A DNA stretch of 64,000 bases from Clostridiales bacterium (GCA_902363045.1 CABIYX010000004.1:75567-139566); one strand, 5' to 3'. Positions 52,109 to 62,838 are shown, numbered from the stretch's first letter. Made by a program: numbers and translations. The notes: generated by a model not told the origin, from the letters alone.

Positions 52109-53295
52109 CCAATCCAAAGGGACGATTCGGCGTTCACGGGGGACAGTATATCCCCGAGACGCTGATGAACGCGGTCATTGAACTGGAAGCGGCATACGAT
52201 CACTACAAGAACGACGAAGCGTTCAACCGGGAGCTCACCGAGCTTTTGAATGAATACGCGGGACGGCCATCCCGGCTGTATTATGCCAAAAAGATGACGG
52301 AGGATCTGGGCGGGGCGAAGATCTATCTGAAGCGGGAGGATCTGAACCACACCGGGGCCCACAAGATCAACAATGTGCTGGGACAGGCCCTTCTGGCCAA
52401 GCGGATGGGCAAGACCCGTCTGATCGCCGAGACGGGGGCGGGGCAGCACGGGGTGGCCACCGCCACCGCAGCCGCCCTCATGGGGATGGAGTGCGTGGTC
52501 TTTATGGGGGAGGAGGATACGGTCCGTCAGGCCCTCAATGTGTACCGGATGCGCCTTTTGGGAGCGGAGGTGGTCCCTGTAAAGACAGGCACGGCTACGC
52601 TGAAGGACGCCGTATCCGAGGCGATGCGGGAGTGGACCTCCCGCATCGCCGACACCCACTACTGTCTGGGTTCCGTCATGGGGCCCCACCCCTTTCCCAC
52701 CATCGTCCGGGACTTTCAGGCGGTGATCTCCCGGGAGATCAGGGCGCAGCTCCTGAAAAAGGAGGGGAGGCTGCCCGACGCGGTGCTCGCCTGTGTGGGA
52801 GGCGGTTCCAATGCCATCGGCAGCTTCTATCACTTTATCGGTGATTCCCAAGTACGGCTGATTGGCTGTGAGGCGGCAGGCCGGGGGGCGGATACCCCGG
52901 AGACGGCGGCCACCATCGCCACCGGGAAGCTGGGCATCTTCCATGGGATGAAGTCCTACTTCTGTCAAGACCAGTACGGCCAGATCGCCCCGGTCTACTC
53001 CATTTCCGCCGGACTGGACTACCCGGGAATCGGCCCGGAGCACGCCCACCTCCACGACATTGGCCGGGCAGAATATGTCCCAGTCACAGATGAGGAAGCG
53101 GTCAATGCCTTCGAGTATCTGGCCCGAACAGAGGGCATCATCCCCGCCATTGAGTCGGCCCACGCCGTGGCCTACGCCATGAAGCTGGCCCCCGCCATGG
53201 GGAGGAACCAGATCATCGTCATCACCATCTCGGGCCGGGGCGACAAGGACTGTGCCGCCATCGCCCGATACAGAGGGGAGGATCTCCATGAGTAA
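52105..53295 (+). CDS. trpB: Tryptophan synthase beta chain
   Basis: The 396-residue PLP enzyme joins indole to serine. The PLP lysine is in [38 protein letters not shown] and the C-terminal SGRGDKD are diagnostic for TrpB1-type enzymes. It overlaps trpA by 8 bases. Confidence 0.97.
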   Translation: MTNPKGRFGVHGGQYIPETLMNAVIELEAAYDHYKNDEAFNRELTELLNEYAGRPSRLYYAKKMTEDLGGAKIYLKREDLNHTGAHKINNVLGQALLAKRMGKTRLIAETGAGQHGVATATAAALMGMECVVFMGEEDTVRQALNVYRMRLLGAEVVPVKTGTATLKDAVSEAMREWTSRIADTHYCLGSVMGPHPFPTIVRDFQAVISREIRAQLLKKEGRLPDAVLACVGGGSNAIGSFYHFIGDSQVRLIGCEAAGRGADTPETAATIATGKLGIFHGMKSYFCQDQYGQIAPVYSISAGLDYPGIGPEHAHLHDIGRAEYVPVTDEEAVNAFEYLARTEGIIPAIESAHAVAYAMKLAPAMGRNQIIVITISGRGDKDCAAIARYRGEDLHE

Positions 53296-54058
53296 GATCG
53301 CACAGGCATTTGCCCGCGGAAAGGCGTTTATCCCGTTTATTACCTGCGGCGACCCGGATCTGGAGACCACCGCCGCCGCGGTCCGGGCCGCCGTGGAAAA
53401 CGGCGCGGACCTCATCGAGCTGGGCATTCCCTTCTCCGACCCCACCGCCGAGGGTCCGGTGATCCAGGGGGCCAACCTCCGGGCTTTGCAGGGCGGGGTC
53501 ACCACGGACCGGATCTTCGGACTGGTACGGGACTTGCGCCGGGATGTAACGATACCTCTGGTTTTTATGACCTACGCCAATGTGGTGTTCTCCTATGGCG
53601 CGGAGCGCTTTTTCTCCGCCTGCCGGGAGACGGGGATCGACGGACTGATCCTCCCCGATCTGCCCTTTGAGGAGAAGGAGGAATTCCTGCCGGTTTGCAG
53701 GCAGTATGGGGTGGAGCTGATCTCCCTCATCGCACCTACCTCCAAGGACAGGATCGCCATGATCGCCAGAGAGGCGGAAGGGTTTCTCTATGTGGTGTCC
53801 TCTCTGGGCGTTACCGGAGCCAGAAGCGAGATCAAAACGGATCTGGCCTCCATGATGGAGACTGTGCGGCAGAACACCCATATCCCAGCCGCCATTGGCT
53901 TCGGGATCTCCACGCCGGAACAGGCCAGGCGGATGGCAGAGCTCTCCGATGGCGTGATCGTCGGCTCTGCCATCGTCAAGCTGCTGGAACAGCACGGGAA
54001 GACTGCCCCCGACTATATCGGTGCGTATGTCAAAACCATGAAGGACGCGATACAATAA
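53288..54058 (+). CDS. trpA: Tryptophan synthase alpha chain
   Basis: The protein is 256 residues from the ATG at 53288. Catalytic Glu is in [19 protein letters not shown], Asp in [12 protein letters not shown], and the phosphate site in [13 protein letters not shown]. It cleaves indole-glycerol phosphate and channels indole to TrpB. Last gene of a complete trpEGDCFBA operon. Confidence 0.97.
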   Translation: MSKIAQAFARGKAFIPFITCGDPDLETTAAAVRAAVENGADLIELGIPFSDPTAEGPVIQGANLRALQGGVTTDRIFGLVRDLRRDVTIPLVFMTYANVVFSYGAERFFSACRETGIDGLILPDLPFEEKEEFLPVCRQYGVELISLIAPTSKDRIAMIAREAEGFLYVVSSLGVTGARSEIKTDLASMMETVRQNTHIPAAIGFGISTPEQARRMAELSDGVIVGSAIVKLLEQHGKTAPDYIGAYVKTMKDAIQ

Positions 54059-54087
54059 AAAAAGATCAGGCAGTCCGCCAAACGACA

Positions 54088-54123
54088 GCAGAGTCTCGCT
54101 GGTGAGTTCCAACGAGACTCTGC
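54088..54123 (+). terminator. Hairpin downstream of trpA
   Basis: A perfect 11-bp stem (GCAGAGTCTCG 54088-54098 with 54113-54123) lies 30 bases after trpA. An A-run rather than a T-run follows, so termination may be partial or Rho-linked. Confidence 0.5.
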
Positions 54124-54195
54124 AAAAATTAAGAAATGACACGCTTGATGGCGGAACCGATTCATGCGAAGCTGTCTATTCCGATCAGATCCCAC

Positions 54196-55905
54196 TCAGG
54201 AGACAGGCGTTCCCTGGGTCGGAGGAGCCTGCTTCCCACCGGAGCGTCCGCCGCCCATGCCGCCGGGATCGGACTCGGAGCCGTCGTTGGTGGTCACCGC
54301 CCCGCTGTTGTTGGTATAGCTGCCGCTGCAATCCAGAGCAGTATTCCCGTTTCCGTTGCAGGTGAGGTCCAGCGTCCCGCCGTTGACGGTGAGGTCTCCG
54401 TTGGAGTCCAGGCAGTCCCCATCTGATACTACGGTAATGGTCCCGCCGTTGACGGTGATAAAGCTGTCCTCATGGGCGGAAAATTGCTCTCCCCTGCCGC
54501 CGAAACCGGAGCTGTCCGCGCCCCCGGCGGCGTTGAAGCCGTCATCGTAAGCGGCGATCTCAAAGGTCCCGCCCTCCACGGTGACGGACAGGCCCTCAAC
54601 GCCCTCATAGCAGTAGGGAATGGAAAATTCTCCGGTCTGAATGGTCACCGCGTCATCGGAGTGGATGGCGTCGTCTCCGCTGGAAAGGGTGAATGTACCG
54701 CCGGTGACGGTCAGGGCGCCGCCGCTGTGGACGCAGTCGTCCACGGTGTCTATGGTCCAGGTCCCGCCATTGATGGTCAGGGTACCTTCCGCCTTCACAC
54801 CCTTTTGGCTGACGGTGCCCTCTTCGGTGTCCGTCACTTCCCCTGTCTGTGCGTCAAAGGCCGGTTCCTCGTCTGTCGGCTGGGTGGGGAACTCCGGAGG
54901 TTGGCCGCCGTCGGGCCGCTCAGGCGGCGTCTCCCCTTCGGCAGGCTGTTCACTCTGGGGCCGTGATCCATCCCCTCTGCCCGGACCACCGCTCCTGCCG
55001 CCGGGGGCGAAGCTGTCCCCAGTGGACATGGTGACGGAGGCGCTGCCCTCCCCGGTGGTTAGCTCAAAAGTCCCGCCGTCCGTCTGCAGCGCCCCGCTGG
55101 CGCTGACGGCGTCTCCCTGAGCGGCAATGGTAAATTCCCCATCCGCCACATACAAAAATCCCAGAGCGGAGTCATCGGCGTTTTCAGCGTGAAGGCCGTC
55201 CTTGCCGGAGGTGATGGTAAATGTGCCGCCCGCCACGGCCAAGCTGTCCTTGCCTGTCATGCCGTGCTCGGCGGTGGTGACGGTGTAGCCGCCGCCGGTA
55301 ACGGTCAGCTCGTCCTTGGATACCACCCCATGGCCCGCCTGGGCGTCAATGGTCAGGTTTCCGGAGCCGTTGAGGGTTAGATCGGTCTTGGAGAACACCA
55401 CGGCGTCGATGTTGTTCTCGTCGATGGCGGTATAGCTGCCGCCGTTGGTCAGGGTGTTTTCCGTCCCCTCTGCCAGAGTAAGAAACACCTTATCGGCGTT
55501 TTTGGAATAGATGGCGGCGGAGTCGGCGCAGGTGATGGCCGCACCGGCCAGGACGATCTGGACCTTGTCCGTATCATCGGCATCCACCACGATCTGTCCG
55601 TCTGTCAGGCTGCCGGATACCAGATAGGTCCCCTCGTCCAGCAGGGTGATTTGGGTGCCGTCAATGGAGACAGCATCGGAGGTACAGACAGCGGTCTCTC
55701 CCGTCAGTTGGATGGGGATGGCGGTGCTCTCGTCATAGCTGCCGTCCAGATCCCGGTCGCTGAACAGGTCCGATGGATCGATGACAGACACCGGCTCTGT
55801 GTCAGCCGGTGCTGGGGTGCTGCTGGAAGAAGCTTCGTCTGTGTTCTGGCAGCCGCTGAGCAGCAGCGAAAGGCTCAGCAGCAGGGGCATAGCGATTCGT
55901 CTCAT
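54196..55905 (-). CDS. Carbohydrate-binding-domain (DUF4353-like) lipoprotein
   Basis: The protein is 569 residues from the ATG at 55905 (AGGAGG upstream), with lipobox LLLSGC. Repeated beta strands such as LTINGGTWTIDTVDDCVHSG and VTVEGGTFEIAAYDDGFNAA form a parallel beta-helix typical of DUF4353 carbohydrate-binding proteins. A Pro/Gly/Glu-rich linker lies in the middle and a GGMGGGRSGG tail at the end. It is the last gene of the operon with the VTC and DUF4956 genes. Its surface role is likely polymer binding or spore/coat-like assembly; not proven. Confidence 0.85.
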   Translation of the reverse strand: MRRIAMPLLLSLSLLLSGCQNTDEASSSSTPAPADTEPVSVIDPSDLFSDRDLDGSYDESTAIPIQLTGETAVCTSDAVSIDGTQITLLDEGTYLVSGSLTDGQIVVDADDTDKVQIVLAGAAITCADSAAIYSKNADKVFLTLAEGTENTLTNGGSYTAIDENNIDAVVFSKTDLTLNGSGNLTIDAQAGHGVVSKDELTVTGGGYTVTTAEHGMTGKDSLAVAGGTFTITSGKDGLHAENADDSALGFLYVADGEFTIAAQGDAVSASGALQTDGGTFELTTGEGSASVTMSTGDSFAPGGRSGGPGRGDGSRPQSEQPAEGETPPERPDGGQPPEFPTQPTDEEPAFDAQTGEVTDTEEGTVSQKGVKAEGTLTINGGTWTIDTVDDCVHSGGALTVTGGTFTLSSGDDAIHSDDAVTIQTGEFSIPYCYEGVEGLSVTVEGGTFEIAAYDDGFNAAGGADSSGFGGRGEQFSAHEDSFITVNGGTITVVSDGDCLDSNGDLTVNGGTLDLTCNGNGNTALDCSGSYTNNSGAVTTNDGSESDPGGMGGGRSGGKQAPPTQGTPVS

Positions 55906-55919
55906 AGGATTCCTCCTGT

Positions 55920-56615
55920 TCATAGTCCGGCCGGTCCGGTCTCCTGCTGGCACAGGGAGATCTCCAGATTCCCGTTGCGCTGGCGCAGGGCGTCGATCAA
56001 TGCTTTCTCCTGCCCTCCATCCCGGAGGGTCAGATCGTAGGTCAGCTTGAAGAGGCTGCCCATGTTGGTGGTCTTGACCTGTTTCAACTCAGACTCGGTG
56101 GCATACTGTGCCAAAATCGGGTCAAAGACGCCGGTGTAGTCCAGATCCTCCGGGATGGTGATGTGCAGGGTGCGGCAGCGCAGGGCTGCGTTTCCGCCGC
56201 CAAAGCCCAAGGCGTGGTAAGCCATGGTGATCCCGCCCAGGATCAGGGCAAAGAGCGCGGCATAGCCCAGATAGCCCATACCTGCCATCAGCCCCGCTCC
56301 CATGGCGGCGAAGATGGCCCCGATCTCCCGGGCGGAGCCAGGGGCGGAGCGGAAGCGCACCAGGCTGAAGGCCCCCGCCACCGCTACGCCGGTCCCTACA
56401 TTGCCGTTGACCATCATAATGACCACGCACACCACCGCCGGCAGGGTAGCCAGGGTGACGGCAAAGCCGGCGCTGGGACGGGTATGCCACAGCATCATGG
56501 CGCACAGGACAAGGCCAATGACCAGAGACGCCCCCACGCACAAAAGAAACTGCTCCGGGGCGATCACCGCTGTCCGTTCTGTGTCAAAGATCCCCTGAAA
56601 AAGCGTATCAGGCAT
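55920..56615 (-). CDS. DUF4956 membrane protein
   Basis: This 231-residue protein has about four N-terminal membrane segments (residues 20-130) and a cytoplasmic C-terminal domain. TAGFAVTLATLP-like and ALVRFRSAPGSAREIGAIFAA-like stretches match DUF4956. It overlaps the VTC gene by 8 bases. The family recurrently sits beside VTC-domain and CotH or carbohydrate-binding genes; its activity is unknown. Confidence 0.88.
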   Translation of the reverse strand: MPDTLFQGIFDTERTAVIAPEQFLLCVGASLVIGLVLCAMMLWHTRPSAGFAVTLATLPAVVCVVIMMVNGNVGTGVAVAGAFSLVRFRSAPGSAREIGAIFAAMGAGLMAGMGYLGYAALFALILGGITMAYHALGFGGGNAALRCRTLHITIPEDLDYTGVFDPILAQYATESELKQVKTTNMGSLFKLTYDLTLRDGGQEKALIDALRQRNGNLEISLCQQETGPAGL

Positions 56616-57321
56616 ACCGTTTTCCTCCTTTGTATTCCTGTTCCAGTAAAATTTGATAGGCCGTTCCGTACTTGGAGAAGGACGTCTTATAGAGTCCCAT
56701 CTCCGTCAGCAGACGGACCATCCACAGGGGGATGGCCCCAGGAGCCTTCAGCTCCATCAGCACCTGATCCGGCCTCAGCAGGGCTGTGCCCCACGGGTCA
56801 GAGTCCAGTGTCAGGTCTTCTGTCCGGAAGCGGATGGCGTCGTCGAAGGTGATGCGCAGACCGCTCTCCGGCGCATACCAGGAGTCCCGCTCGTAGGAGA
56901 GGAACACCCGGGGCTCCAGATCCGGATAGAAGTCCATGGCGTAGCCGATCTCGCTGCCGATCTGAGTCTCCGGCCAGGGACAGTCCCCGGCCAGACAGTC
57001 CAGCGCCCGGCCATAGGGCAGGGTGAGCCGTCGCTTGTAGACGACGGAGCGGTACTTTTTCTTCAGTTCCATAAAAACGGGGTGTTCCCAATCCGCCCGG
57101 CCATAGCTGCGCAGACGCAGCTTCTCCTTGTAGACGGGCTTTTCCAGACTCCGGCGGATGAGCCGGAAATCCGGAGTGTCCAGATAGAGATTGCGGATAG
57201 AGCTGTGGCTGTATTCGTCGGGACGCAAACGGTCTCCGGCGGCGGAGAGCAGCCGGGCCTGCTGGCCCCGGGTCATCAGATACTTGAACTCATAGCGCTG
57301 AAAGACGGTCCCTTGTTTCAC
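56608..57321 (-). CDS. VTC-domain polyphosphate polymerase-like protein
   Basis: The protein is 237 residues from the GTG at 57321, which has AAGGAGG 8 bases upstream; the frame is open to 57369. It has the triphosphate-tunnel fold with basic strands: FQRYEFKYLMTRGQ, SIRNLYLDTPDF, KLRLRSYG, FMELKKKYRSVVYKRR, MELKAPGAIPLW. In yeast VTC4 this domain makes polyphosphate. In gut Firmicutes the role of the VTC/DUF4956 pair is unsettled. Confidence 0.9.
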   Translation of the reverse strand: MKQGTVFQRYEFKYLMTRGQQARLLSAAGDRLRPDEYSHSSIRNLYLDTPDFRLIRRSLEKPVYKEKLRLRSYGRADWEHPVFMELKKKYRSVVYKRRLTLPYGRALDCLAGDCPWPETQIGSEIGYAMDFYPDLEPRVFLSYERDSWYAPESGLRITFDDAIRFRTEDLTLDSDPWGTALLRPDQVLMELKAPGAIPLWMVRLLTEMGLYKTSFSKYGTAYQILLEQEYKGGKRYA

Positions 57322-57404
57322 GGTGAGGTCCTCCTTGTTTCGAGATGGTAAAGCCAGTGTAAAATCCAAACCATAACTGAACTTAAAAAATCAAAAACTT
57401 TTTG

Positions 57405-57433
57405 CTGACAACGAGCCATGACCGTGCTATCTT
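57405..57433 (+). promoter_or_regulatory. Promoter of the OmpR-type two-component operon
   Basis: CTGACA (57405-57410), a 17-base spacer and TATCTT (57428-57433) with an extended TGC lie about 57 bases upstream of the regulator ATG. Confidence 0.6.
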
Positions 57434-57489
57434 TTAATTGCGTTTAAGGTAGAAACCGTAGAATACCATCAAAAAAGGAGGGTTGCGGT

Positions 57490-58161
57490 ATGCGTATTTT
57501 ACTGGCAGAGGATGAGCGGTCCCTTTCCCGGGCGGTGGCCGCCCTGCTGGAGCGGAACCACTATGCGGTGGACGCGGTCTATGACGGGCGCGAGGCGCTG
57601 GATTATCTGGCGGGCGGGAACTACGACGCCCTGATCCTGGACATCATGATGCCCAAGATGGATGGGATGGAGGTGCTGCGCTGCCTGCGTCAGGAGGGAA
57701 ACTCCATCCCGGTGCTGATGCTCACCGCCAAAGGTGAGGTGGAGGATAAGGTGCGGGGCCTGGACTCCGGGGCCAACGACTACCTGACCAAACCCTTTGC
57801 CACGGAGGAGCTGCTGGCCAGGCTCCGGGCCATGACCCGGCATAGCGTCCAGCTCAGCAGCCAGCTGACCTTTGGAAACCTCTGTCTGGATCAGACCACC
57901 TTTGAGCTGTCCACTTCCACCGGAAGCTTCCGGCTGGCCAACAAAGAGTATCAGATGATGGAGCTGTTCCTGCGCAATCCCCGGCAGATCATTCCCACAG
58001 AGCGGTTTTTGGAGCGGATCTGGGGCTATGACAGCGAGGTGGAGGTATCGGTGGTATGGGTCTATATCTCCTACCTCCGCAAAAAGCTCTCCGCGCTGCA
58101 GGCGGATGTGGAGATCCGGGCCAGCCGCAACCTCGGATATGCGCTGGAGGTGCGGACATGA
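57490..58161 (+). CDS. OmpR/PhoB-family response regulator
   Basis: This 223-residue protein has a receiver domain with Asp51 (LILDIMMPKMDG) and a C-terminal winged helix (YQMMELFLRNPRQIIPTERF, VWVYISYLRKKLSAL). The start has an AAGGAGG site. It overlaps the kinase gene by 4 bases and is divergent from the VTC operon, which it probably controls. Confidence 0.95.
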   Translation: MRILLAEDERSLSRAVAALLERNHYAVDAVYDGREALDYLAGGNYDALILDIMMPKMDGMEVLRCLRQEGNSIPVLMLTAKGEVEDKVRGLDSGANDYLTKPFATEELLARLRAMTRHSVQLSSQLTFGNLCLDQTTFELSTSTGSFRLANKEYQMMELFLRNPRQIIPTERFLERIWGYDSEVEVSVVWVYISYLRKKLSALQADVEIRASRNLGYALEVRT

Positions 58162-59405
58162 TCCAAAAGCTGCGGGTAAAATTTATCATCGCCTCCATGC
58201 TGTCTCTGGCCCTGGTGCTGCTGGTGATCCTGGGTGGGGTCAACGCCATGAGCTATCAAAAGGTGGTCCGGGATGCAGACCGAATTCTGGACCTGCTCAG
58301 CGAAAACCGGGGCGTATTCCCTCAGCAGACACCGCCGGATGGCCGAGAGGGAAAGCCTGGGCCAATTCCGGGCTTTGGCCATGGGTTCTCTCCAGAGACC
58401 CCATTTGAATCCCGCTTTTTTTCTGTCCTTTTGAATGAAGAAGGGCAGGTCCTCCAAAGCGACACGGGACAGATCGCCGCCGTGGATGACCGGAGTGCCG
58501 GCGAGATGGCGCAGGCGATATGGGCCAGCGGAAGCGTCAGCGGCTTCCGGGGGGACTACCGCTATGTCCGTGTGGTGGAAACCGGCGGCGCCCGTTTGAT
58601 CTTCGTGGACTGCGGACGAAGCCTCTCCAATTTCCGGACGACCTTGATCGCCAGCGGTTTGGTGGCGCTGGCAGGGCTGCTGGCTGTCTTTCTGCTCCTG
58701 CTGATCCTGTCCAAGCGGATCGTCCGCCCGGTGGCGGAAAGCTATGAAAAACAGCGCCGGTTCATCACCGACGCCGGGCATGAATTGAAAACGCCGCTGA
58801 CCATCATCGGCGCGGATCTGGATCTGGTGGAGCAGGAGCTGGAGGGCAACGAGTGGCTTCAGGACATCCGCTGTCAGGTCCGGCGGCTGACCGGGCTGAC
58901 CCAGGACCTCATCTTCCTCTCCCGTATGGAGGAGGAGACGCCGCCCATCCAGCCCATCGAGTTCCCGCTCTCCGACCTGACGGAAGAGATGGCCCAGTCC
59001 TTTCAGGGATTGGCAAAGGCCCAAGGAAAAGGACTTGTGCTGTCCATCCAGCCCATGCTCTCCTATACCGGGGACGAGAATGCCATCCGGCAGCTTCTGT
59101 CCATTCTGCTGGACAACGCCCTGAAATATACCCCAGACGAGGGAGAGGTTGAGATCGCACTGAAAAAAGAGGGGCGCATGATCCGCCTTTCGGTCTCCAA
59201 TACGATCGACCGCCCCATGGAGCGGGAAATGCTGGACCGTCTCTTTGACCGCTTTTACCGGGGTGACCAGTCCCGCAGCAGCCAGACCGGCGGCTACGGC
59301 CTGGGCCTGTCCATTGCCAAAGGCATCGTGCTGGCCCACAGGGGGAAGATCCGGGCTGAGAGCAGCGGAGCGTCCCTGTCGGTGATCGTTTCTCTGCCGG
59401 TATAG
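58158..59405 (+). CDS. Sensor histidine kinase of the OmpR-type pair
   Basis: The protein is 415 residues with TM1 at about 8-30, a short extracytoplasmic domain (about 32-160), TM2 at about 163-185, His208 in DAGHELKTPLTII, and a HATPase_c domain (LLDNALKYTPDEG, FDRFYRGDQS, GGYGLGLSIAKGI). It has no HAMP of usual length between TM2 and the His box. The signal is unknown. Confidence 0.94.
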   Translation: MIQKLRVKFIIASMLSLALVLLVILGGVNAMSYQKVVRDADRILDLLSENRGVFPQQTPPDGREGKPGPIPGFGHGFSPETPFESRFFSVLLNEEGQVLQSDTGQIAAVDDRSAGEMAQAIWASGSVSGFRGDYRYVRVVETGGARLIFVDCGRSLSNFRTTLIASGLVALAGLLAVFLLLLILSKRIVRPVAESYEKQRRFITDAGHELKTPLTIIGADLDLVEQELEGNEWLQDIRCQVRRLTGLTQDLIFLSRMEEETPPIQPIEFPLSDLTEEMAQSFQGLAKAQGKGLVLSIQPMLSYTGDENAIRQLLSILLDNALKYTPDEGEVEIALKKEGRMIRLSVSNTIDRPMEREMLDRLFDRFYRGDQSRSSQTGGYGLGLSIAKGIVLAHRGKIRAESSGASLSVIVSLPV

Positions 59406-59526
59406 ATTTCATGCGCCAAGCGCGTATGGAAAGAGGCAAAAGGTTGCGACACATAGCCAATTTTGATATGTCTCGTTTTTCTGTTCAAATTATGGCTCAG
59501 GATCATGGCAGAGCGAAAAAAGGTGG

Positions 59527-59554
59527 TTGTCATATCCGAAGAATGTGTTAAAAT
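59527..59554 (+). promoter_or_regulatory. Promoter of the CorA gene
   Basis: TTGTCA (59527-59532), a 16-base spacer and TAAAAT (59549-59554) with an extended TGT give a transcript start near 59561. This rules out the upstream frame opening at 59463 as start. Confidence 0.65.
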
Positions 59555-59588
59555 TGCATCAAAGAATTTGCCTTTAGGAGGTCTGCTT

Positions 59589-60506
59589 ATGTATCAGTCG
59601 GCTCTCTCTGCGTCTGGTAAACAAGCATCCGATTCTCAGAATTGTAATGGCCATATTTTGACGTTGCTGACCTCTGAAGAATTGGAGCAGGAGCCTTGCC
59701 TGCCGGGGTTAGAGGACATACTGTGCCATACGCCGCTTGCGAGGGATGCGCGTGTCTGCAAAGCAGAAGCACACCGGACCTATCTTTGCGGCACCATTGT
59801 CACGCCCCGCCATACCAGGGAACAGCGCCCCATTTCTTTCGGCTATCTGCTGACGAAGGATCGAATGATTATATGCGATGACGCTGGCGTTGCACATAGG
59901 ATGTTTCAGAGAATCAGAGAAGAAAATCCTCAACTCACTGACCATATTGGCGGATTGCTTTATGAGTTTCTTGAGTTGCTGATTGCGAAGGATATGCATC
60001 ACCTTCAAGAACTGGAAGAGATGCTGTCGCAGCTGGAGGAACAGGTATTGGAGGGAGGTCTGGATAATTTAAATCACCAGATGACTGTGCTCCGAAAAGA
60101 GCTGACGAACTGGGGCCGCTACTATACGCAGCTGGAGGATATGGTCTGCGAGTTTGAGGAAAACGAAAACAAATTCTTTACTGACATAGAAATGCGCCAG
60201 TTCCACATGGTAGAGAAGCGGATTGCGCGGCTGAAAAACGAGGCGCAGATTCTCCGGGAGTATGGGCTGCAGATTCGAGAGCTATTTCAGGCGGAGATCG
60301 ATATACGGCAGAACCGGATCATGAAAATTCTCACCATCGTCACTACTATTTTTCTGCCCCTGACCCTGGTGGCTGGCTGGTATGGGATGAACTTTTCCAA
60401 TATGCCGGAGTTGTCGTGGAAATATGGCTATCCTGCGGTAATCGTGATCAGCTTGGTAATTGTGATGATTTGCCTCTGGATCATGAAAAAGAAAAAATTC
60501 TGGTAA
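59589..60506 (+). CDS. CorA-family divalent metal ion transporter
   Basis: The protein is 305 residues from the ATG at 59589 (TTTAGGAGG upstream). It has an N-terminal cytoplasmic domain, a long helical stalk (residues about 150-240, [20 protein letters not shown]), and two C-terminal membrane segments with the signature GMN in [12 protein letters not shown]. It is a magnesium, cobalt or zinc channel as a pentamer. Base composition is lower in GC than the preceding operon. Confidence 0.9.
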   Translation: MYQSALSASGKQASDSQNCNGHILTLLTSEELEQEPCLPGLEDILCHTPLARDARVCKAEAHRTYLCGTIVTPRHTREQRPISFGYLLTKDRMIICDDAGVAHRMFQRIREENPQLTDHIGGLLYEFLELLIAKDMHHLQELEEMLSQLEEQVLEGGLDNLNHQMTVLRKELTNWGRYYTQLEDMVCEFEENENKFFTDIEMRQFHMVEKRIARLKNEAQILREYGLQIRELFQAEIDIRQNRIMKILTIVTTIFLPLTLVAGWYGMNFSNMPELSWKYGYPAVIVISLVIVMICLWIMKKKKFW

Positions 60507-60545
60507 CTTCAATTTTGTGCGTGACCTTCTCTCGCAAAGATGCGG

Positions 60546-60579
60546 AAAGCAGTAAGCCTTTTCAGGCTTACTGCTTTTT
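60546..60579 (+). terminator. Terminator of the CorA gene
   Basis: AAAGCAGTAAGCCT and AGGCTTACTGCTTT form a 14-bp perfect stem with loop TTTC, followed by TT. Confidence 0.9.
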
Positions 60580-60918
60580 CTGACCTGCCAATCCGTGGAA
60601 AAACTGCACACCTCTGCCGCGCCACTGCTGGATGAGTTTTGTCTGCAGGCTGTGGTTCGCTGAGTTTTATATACCGATTCACTCCCACTCGCAAAATGAA
60701 ACTTAATTCTAAACGCTTTTGTTTGGGGGATTTGATACCATTTGATTTTTCCTGATACCTATTATCCTTATCCTATGGGCTTGCCGAACTTTTGCTATCA
60801 TTTGGCTATCAAGGAAATGGCTATCAACGGTAAAATTAGATTGGTTTCTCTGGTGGTTTACAACTACATTTTACCACGAAAGACAGGGAAATGCAATAAC
60901 CTTCCTCGCTGTGGCGTA
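60580..60918. other. Gene-free stretch between the CorA gene and tet(W)
   Basis: About 340 bases without a supportable gene. It is AT-rich compared with upstream DNA and contains short direct repeats: GGCTATCAA at 60804-60812 and 60819-60827, with a related GCTATCA at 60794, and GATACC twice near 60733-60757. This is probably the junction between chromosome and the tet(W) element, but no clear attachment site or IS end is visible. Confidence 0.4.
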
Positions 60919-62838
60919 TCAAGTGATCTTACTGAACATATGGCGCACCTTGTCCAGGCGGCTGTTTGGACGGCGGGGCTGGATGACCGGCTCGCCGACA
61001 GCGGCCTGATACCCTTTCAGTTCCGTCAGGCATACGCTCCGCCCGTTGGTGTAAAAGGCCAGATCAGTACGGTATGCCTGTATGCAGCGGACGGGAATCT
61101 CGCCAGTAAAGACAACTTCATCCTTTTTTACCTGGGCCGTTTCGATGGTGGCACAGTATTTCGGCGCATCATGATAAGCCCTGGAAAGGTATTCCTGGGG
61201 CGCATAGAGGGTGAAGGAGAGATAAGGTTCCAGCAACTGCGTCCCTGATTCCTTCAATGCCTGTTCCAATACAATCGGGGCCAATGAGCGAAAGTCCGCC
61301 GGCGTGCTGACCGGGCTATAATAAAGCCCGTATTCAAAGCAAATCTTACAGTCCGTTACGTTCCAGCCACACAAGCCTTGCTCCAGACCGTAACGGATAC
61401 CATCCATGACAGCGTTTTGAAAACTCTGGTTCAAGTATCCCAGGGAAACCCGGCTCTCGTATTGTACACCGGAGCCAAGCGGGAGCGGCGTAACAGACAG
61501 TCCGATGGATGCCCAAAACGGGTTGGGCGGCACCTCGATATGGATGGTGTGGCTGGCCACTTTGAGCGGCCGCTCTAAATAAATGACGGTAGGTTCCTTC
61601 ACCGCTGTTTCAATCTTGTACTTTTCCGCCAGCAAAGCGGAAACAACCTCCAACTGCACCCGGCCCAAAAAAGAAAGAATGATCTCATGGGTGATGGAAT
61701 CCACCTCGTAGCGCAAAAGCGGGTCAGTATCCGCAATTTGCGTAAGAGCGTCCAGCAGCCGTTCTCTTTGCGTTGCCGTTTTCGGCGCAATCGTCGTCCG
61801 CAGCATGGGGAGGGGGGCATCGCGCCACCTTTCACGAGGAAGCCGGGTGTTGTCCCCCAATACGTCGTTTAATCCCACGCTGTCGCTGGGAAGGATGACA
61901 ATTTCGCCCTTGTGGGCGGTGTCTGTCCGAACAATCTCCCCTTTGGATGGAATACGCATCTCTGTGATTTTCAGCTTTTCTCTCCCGGCCAGGGCCACCG
62001 TATCCCGCAGGCGTAGCGTTCCGCTGTATAGCCGCAGATAGATGAGCCGCTGGCCACAATCTGTATACTCCACCTTGAAAACGCTGCCGCATAGGGCGGC
62101 GCTCCCCTGTTCCCCAATCGGTTGGAACAGCCCTGTCACCGCATCCATCAACGGTTGAATGCCAAGGCCCTTTTTGGCGCTGCCATGATAGACTGGGAAC
62201 AGGGAGGCGTCTTGAACCCGCCGCTGTTCCTCCCGCACAAGTTCTTCCCGGCTGATTGGTTCTCCTGCGATATACTTTTCCAATAATTCATCGTTATTTT
62301 CGATGACCGCATCCCATGCTTCTATGTCGGTATTTTCCTCCAGGACTATTTCCGGGGACAGCGACACCGTCTGCTTGATGATAATATCGGCGGAGAGCTT
62401 ATCCCGAACAGACTGATACACGCCCTGCAAATCAACGCCAGCCTGGTCGATCTTGTTGATAAAGATAACGGTGGGAATGTTCATTTTCCGCAGGGCATGG
62501 GACAGAATACGGGTCTGGGCCTGCACACCATCTTTAGCGGAGATTACCAAGATGGCCCCATCTAAAACAGCCAAAGAGCGGTACACCTCCGCCAAAAAAT
62601 CCATGTGGCCGGGCGTATCCACAATGTTGACTTTACATCTGTGCCACTGGAAGGAAGTGACTGCCGCTTGAATGGTAATCCCACGCTGCCGCTCCAAAAG
62701 CATGGTGTCCGTCCTCGTTGTCCCTTTTTCGACGCTCCCCGGTTCTGAAATGGCTCCGCTGGCATATAGCAGGCTCTCCGTTAAGGTTGTCTTTCCAGCG
62801 TCTACATGGGCAAGAATCCCAATATTGATAATGTTCAT
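60919..62838 (-). CDS. tet(W): Ribosomal-protection tetracycline resistance protein Tet(W)
   Basis: The protein is 639 residues from the ATG at 62838 (GGAGG upstream). It is an EF-G-like GTPase with G1 [10 protein letters not shown]3 DTPGH and G4 NKID. From memory the sequence follows Tet(W) closely ([45 protein letters not shown]), with scattered differences; a mosaic with a related class cannot be excluded. It displaces tetracycline from the 30S ribosome. The upstream leader holds a 7-codon peptide and two hairpins, and a relaxase gene follows upstream, so it is carried on mobile DNA. Confidence 0.95.
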   Translation of the reverse strand: MNIINIGILAHVDAGKTTLTESLLYASGAISEPGSVEKGTTRTDTMLLERQRGITIQAAVTSFQWHRCKVNIVDTPGHMDFLAEVYRSLAVLDGAILVISAKDGVQAQTRILSHALRKMNIPTVIFINKIDQAGVDLQGVYQSVRDKLSADIIIKQTVSLSPEIVLEENTDIEAWDAVIENNDELLEKYIAGEPISREELVREEQRRVQDASLFPVYHGSAKKGLGIQPLMDAVTGLFQPIGEQGSAALCGSVFKVEYTDCGQRLIYLRLYSGTLRLRDTVALAGREKLKITEMRIPSKGEIVRTDTAHKGEIVILPSDSVGLNDVLGDNTRLPRERWRDAPLPMLRTTIAPKTATQRERLLDALTQIADTDPLLRYEVDSITHEIILSFLGRVQLEVVSALLAEKYKIETAVKEPTVIYLERPLKVASHTIHIEVPPNPFWASIGLSVTPLPLGSGVQYESRVSLGYLNQSFQNAVMDGIRYGLEQGLCGWNVTDCKICFEYGLYYSPVSTPADFRSLAPIVLEQALKESGTQLLEPYLSFTLYAPQEYLSRAYHDAPKYCATIETAQVKKDEVVFTGEIPVRCIQAYRTDLAFYTNGRSVCLTELKGYQAAVGEPVIQPRRPNSRLDKVRHMFSKIT

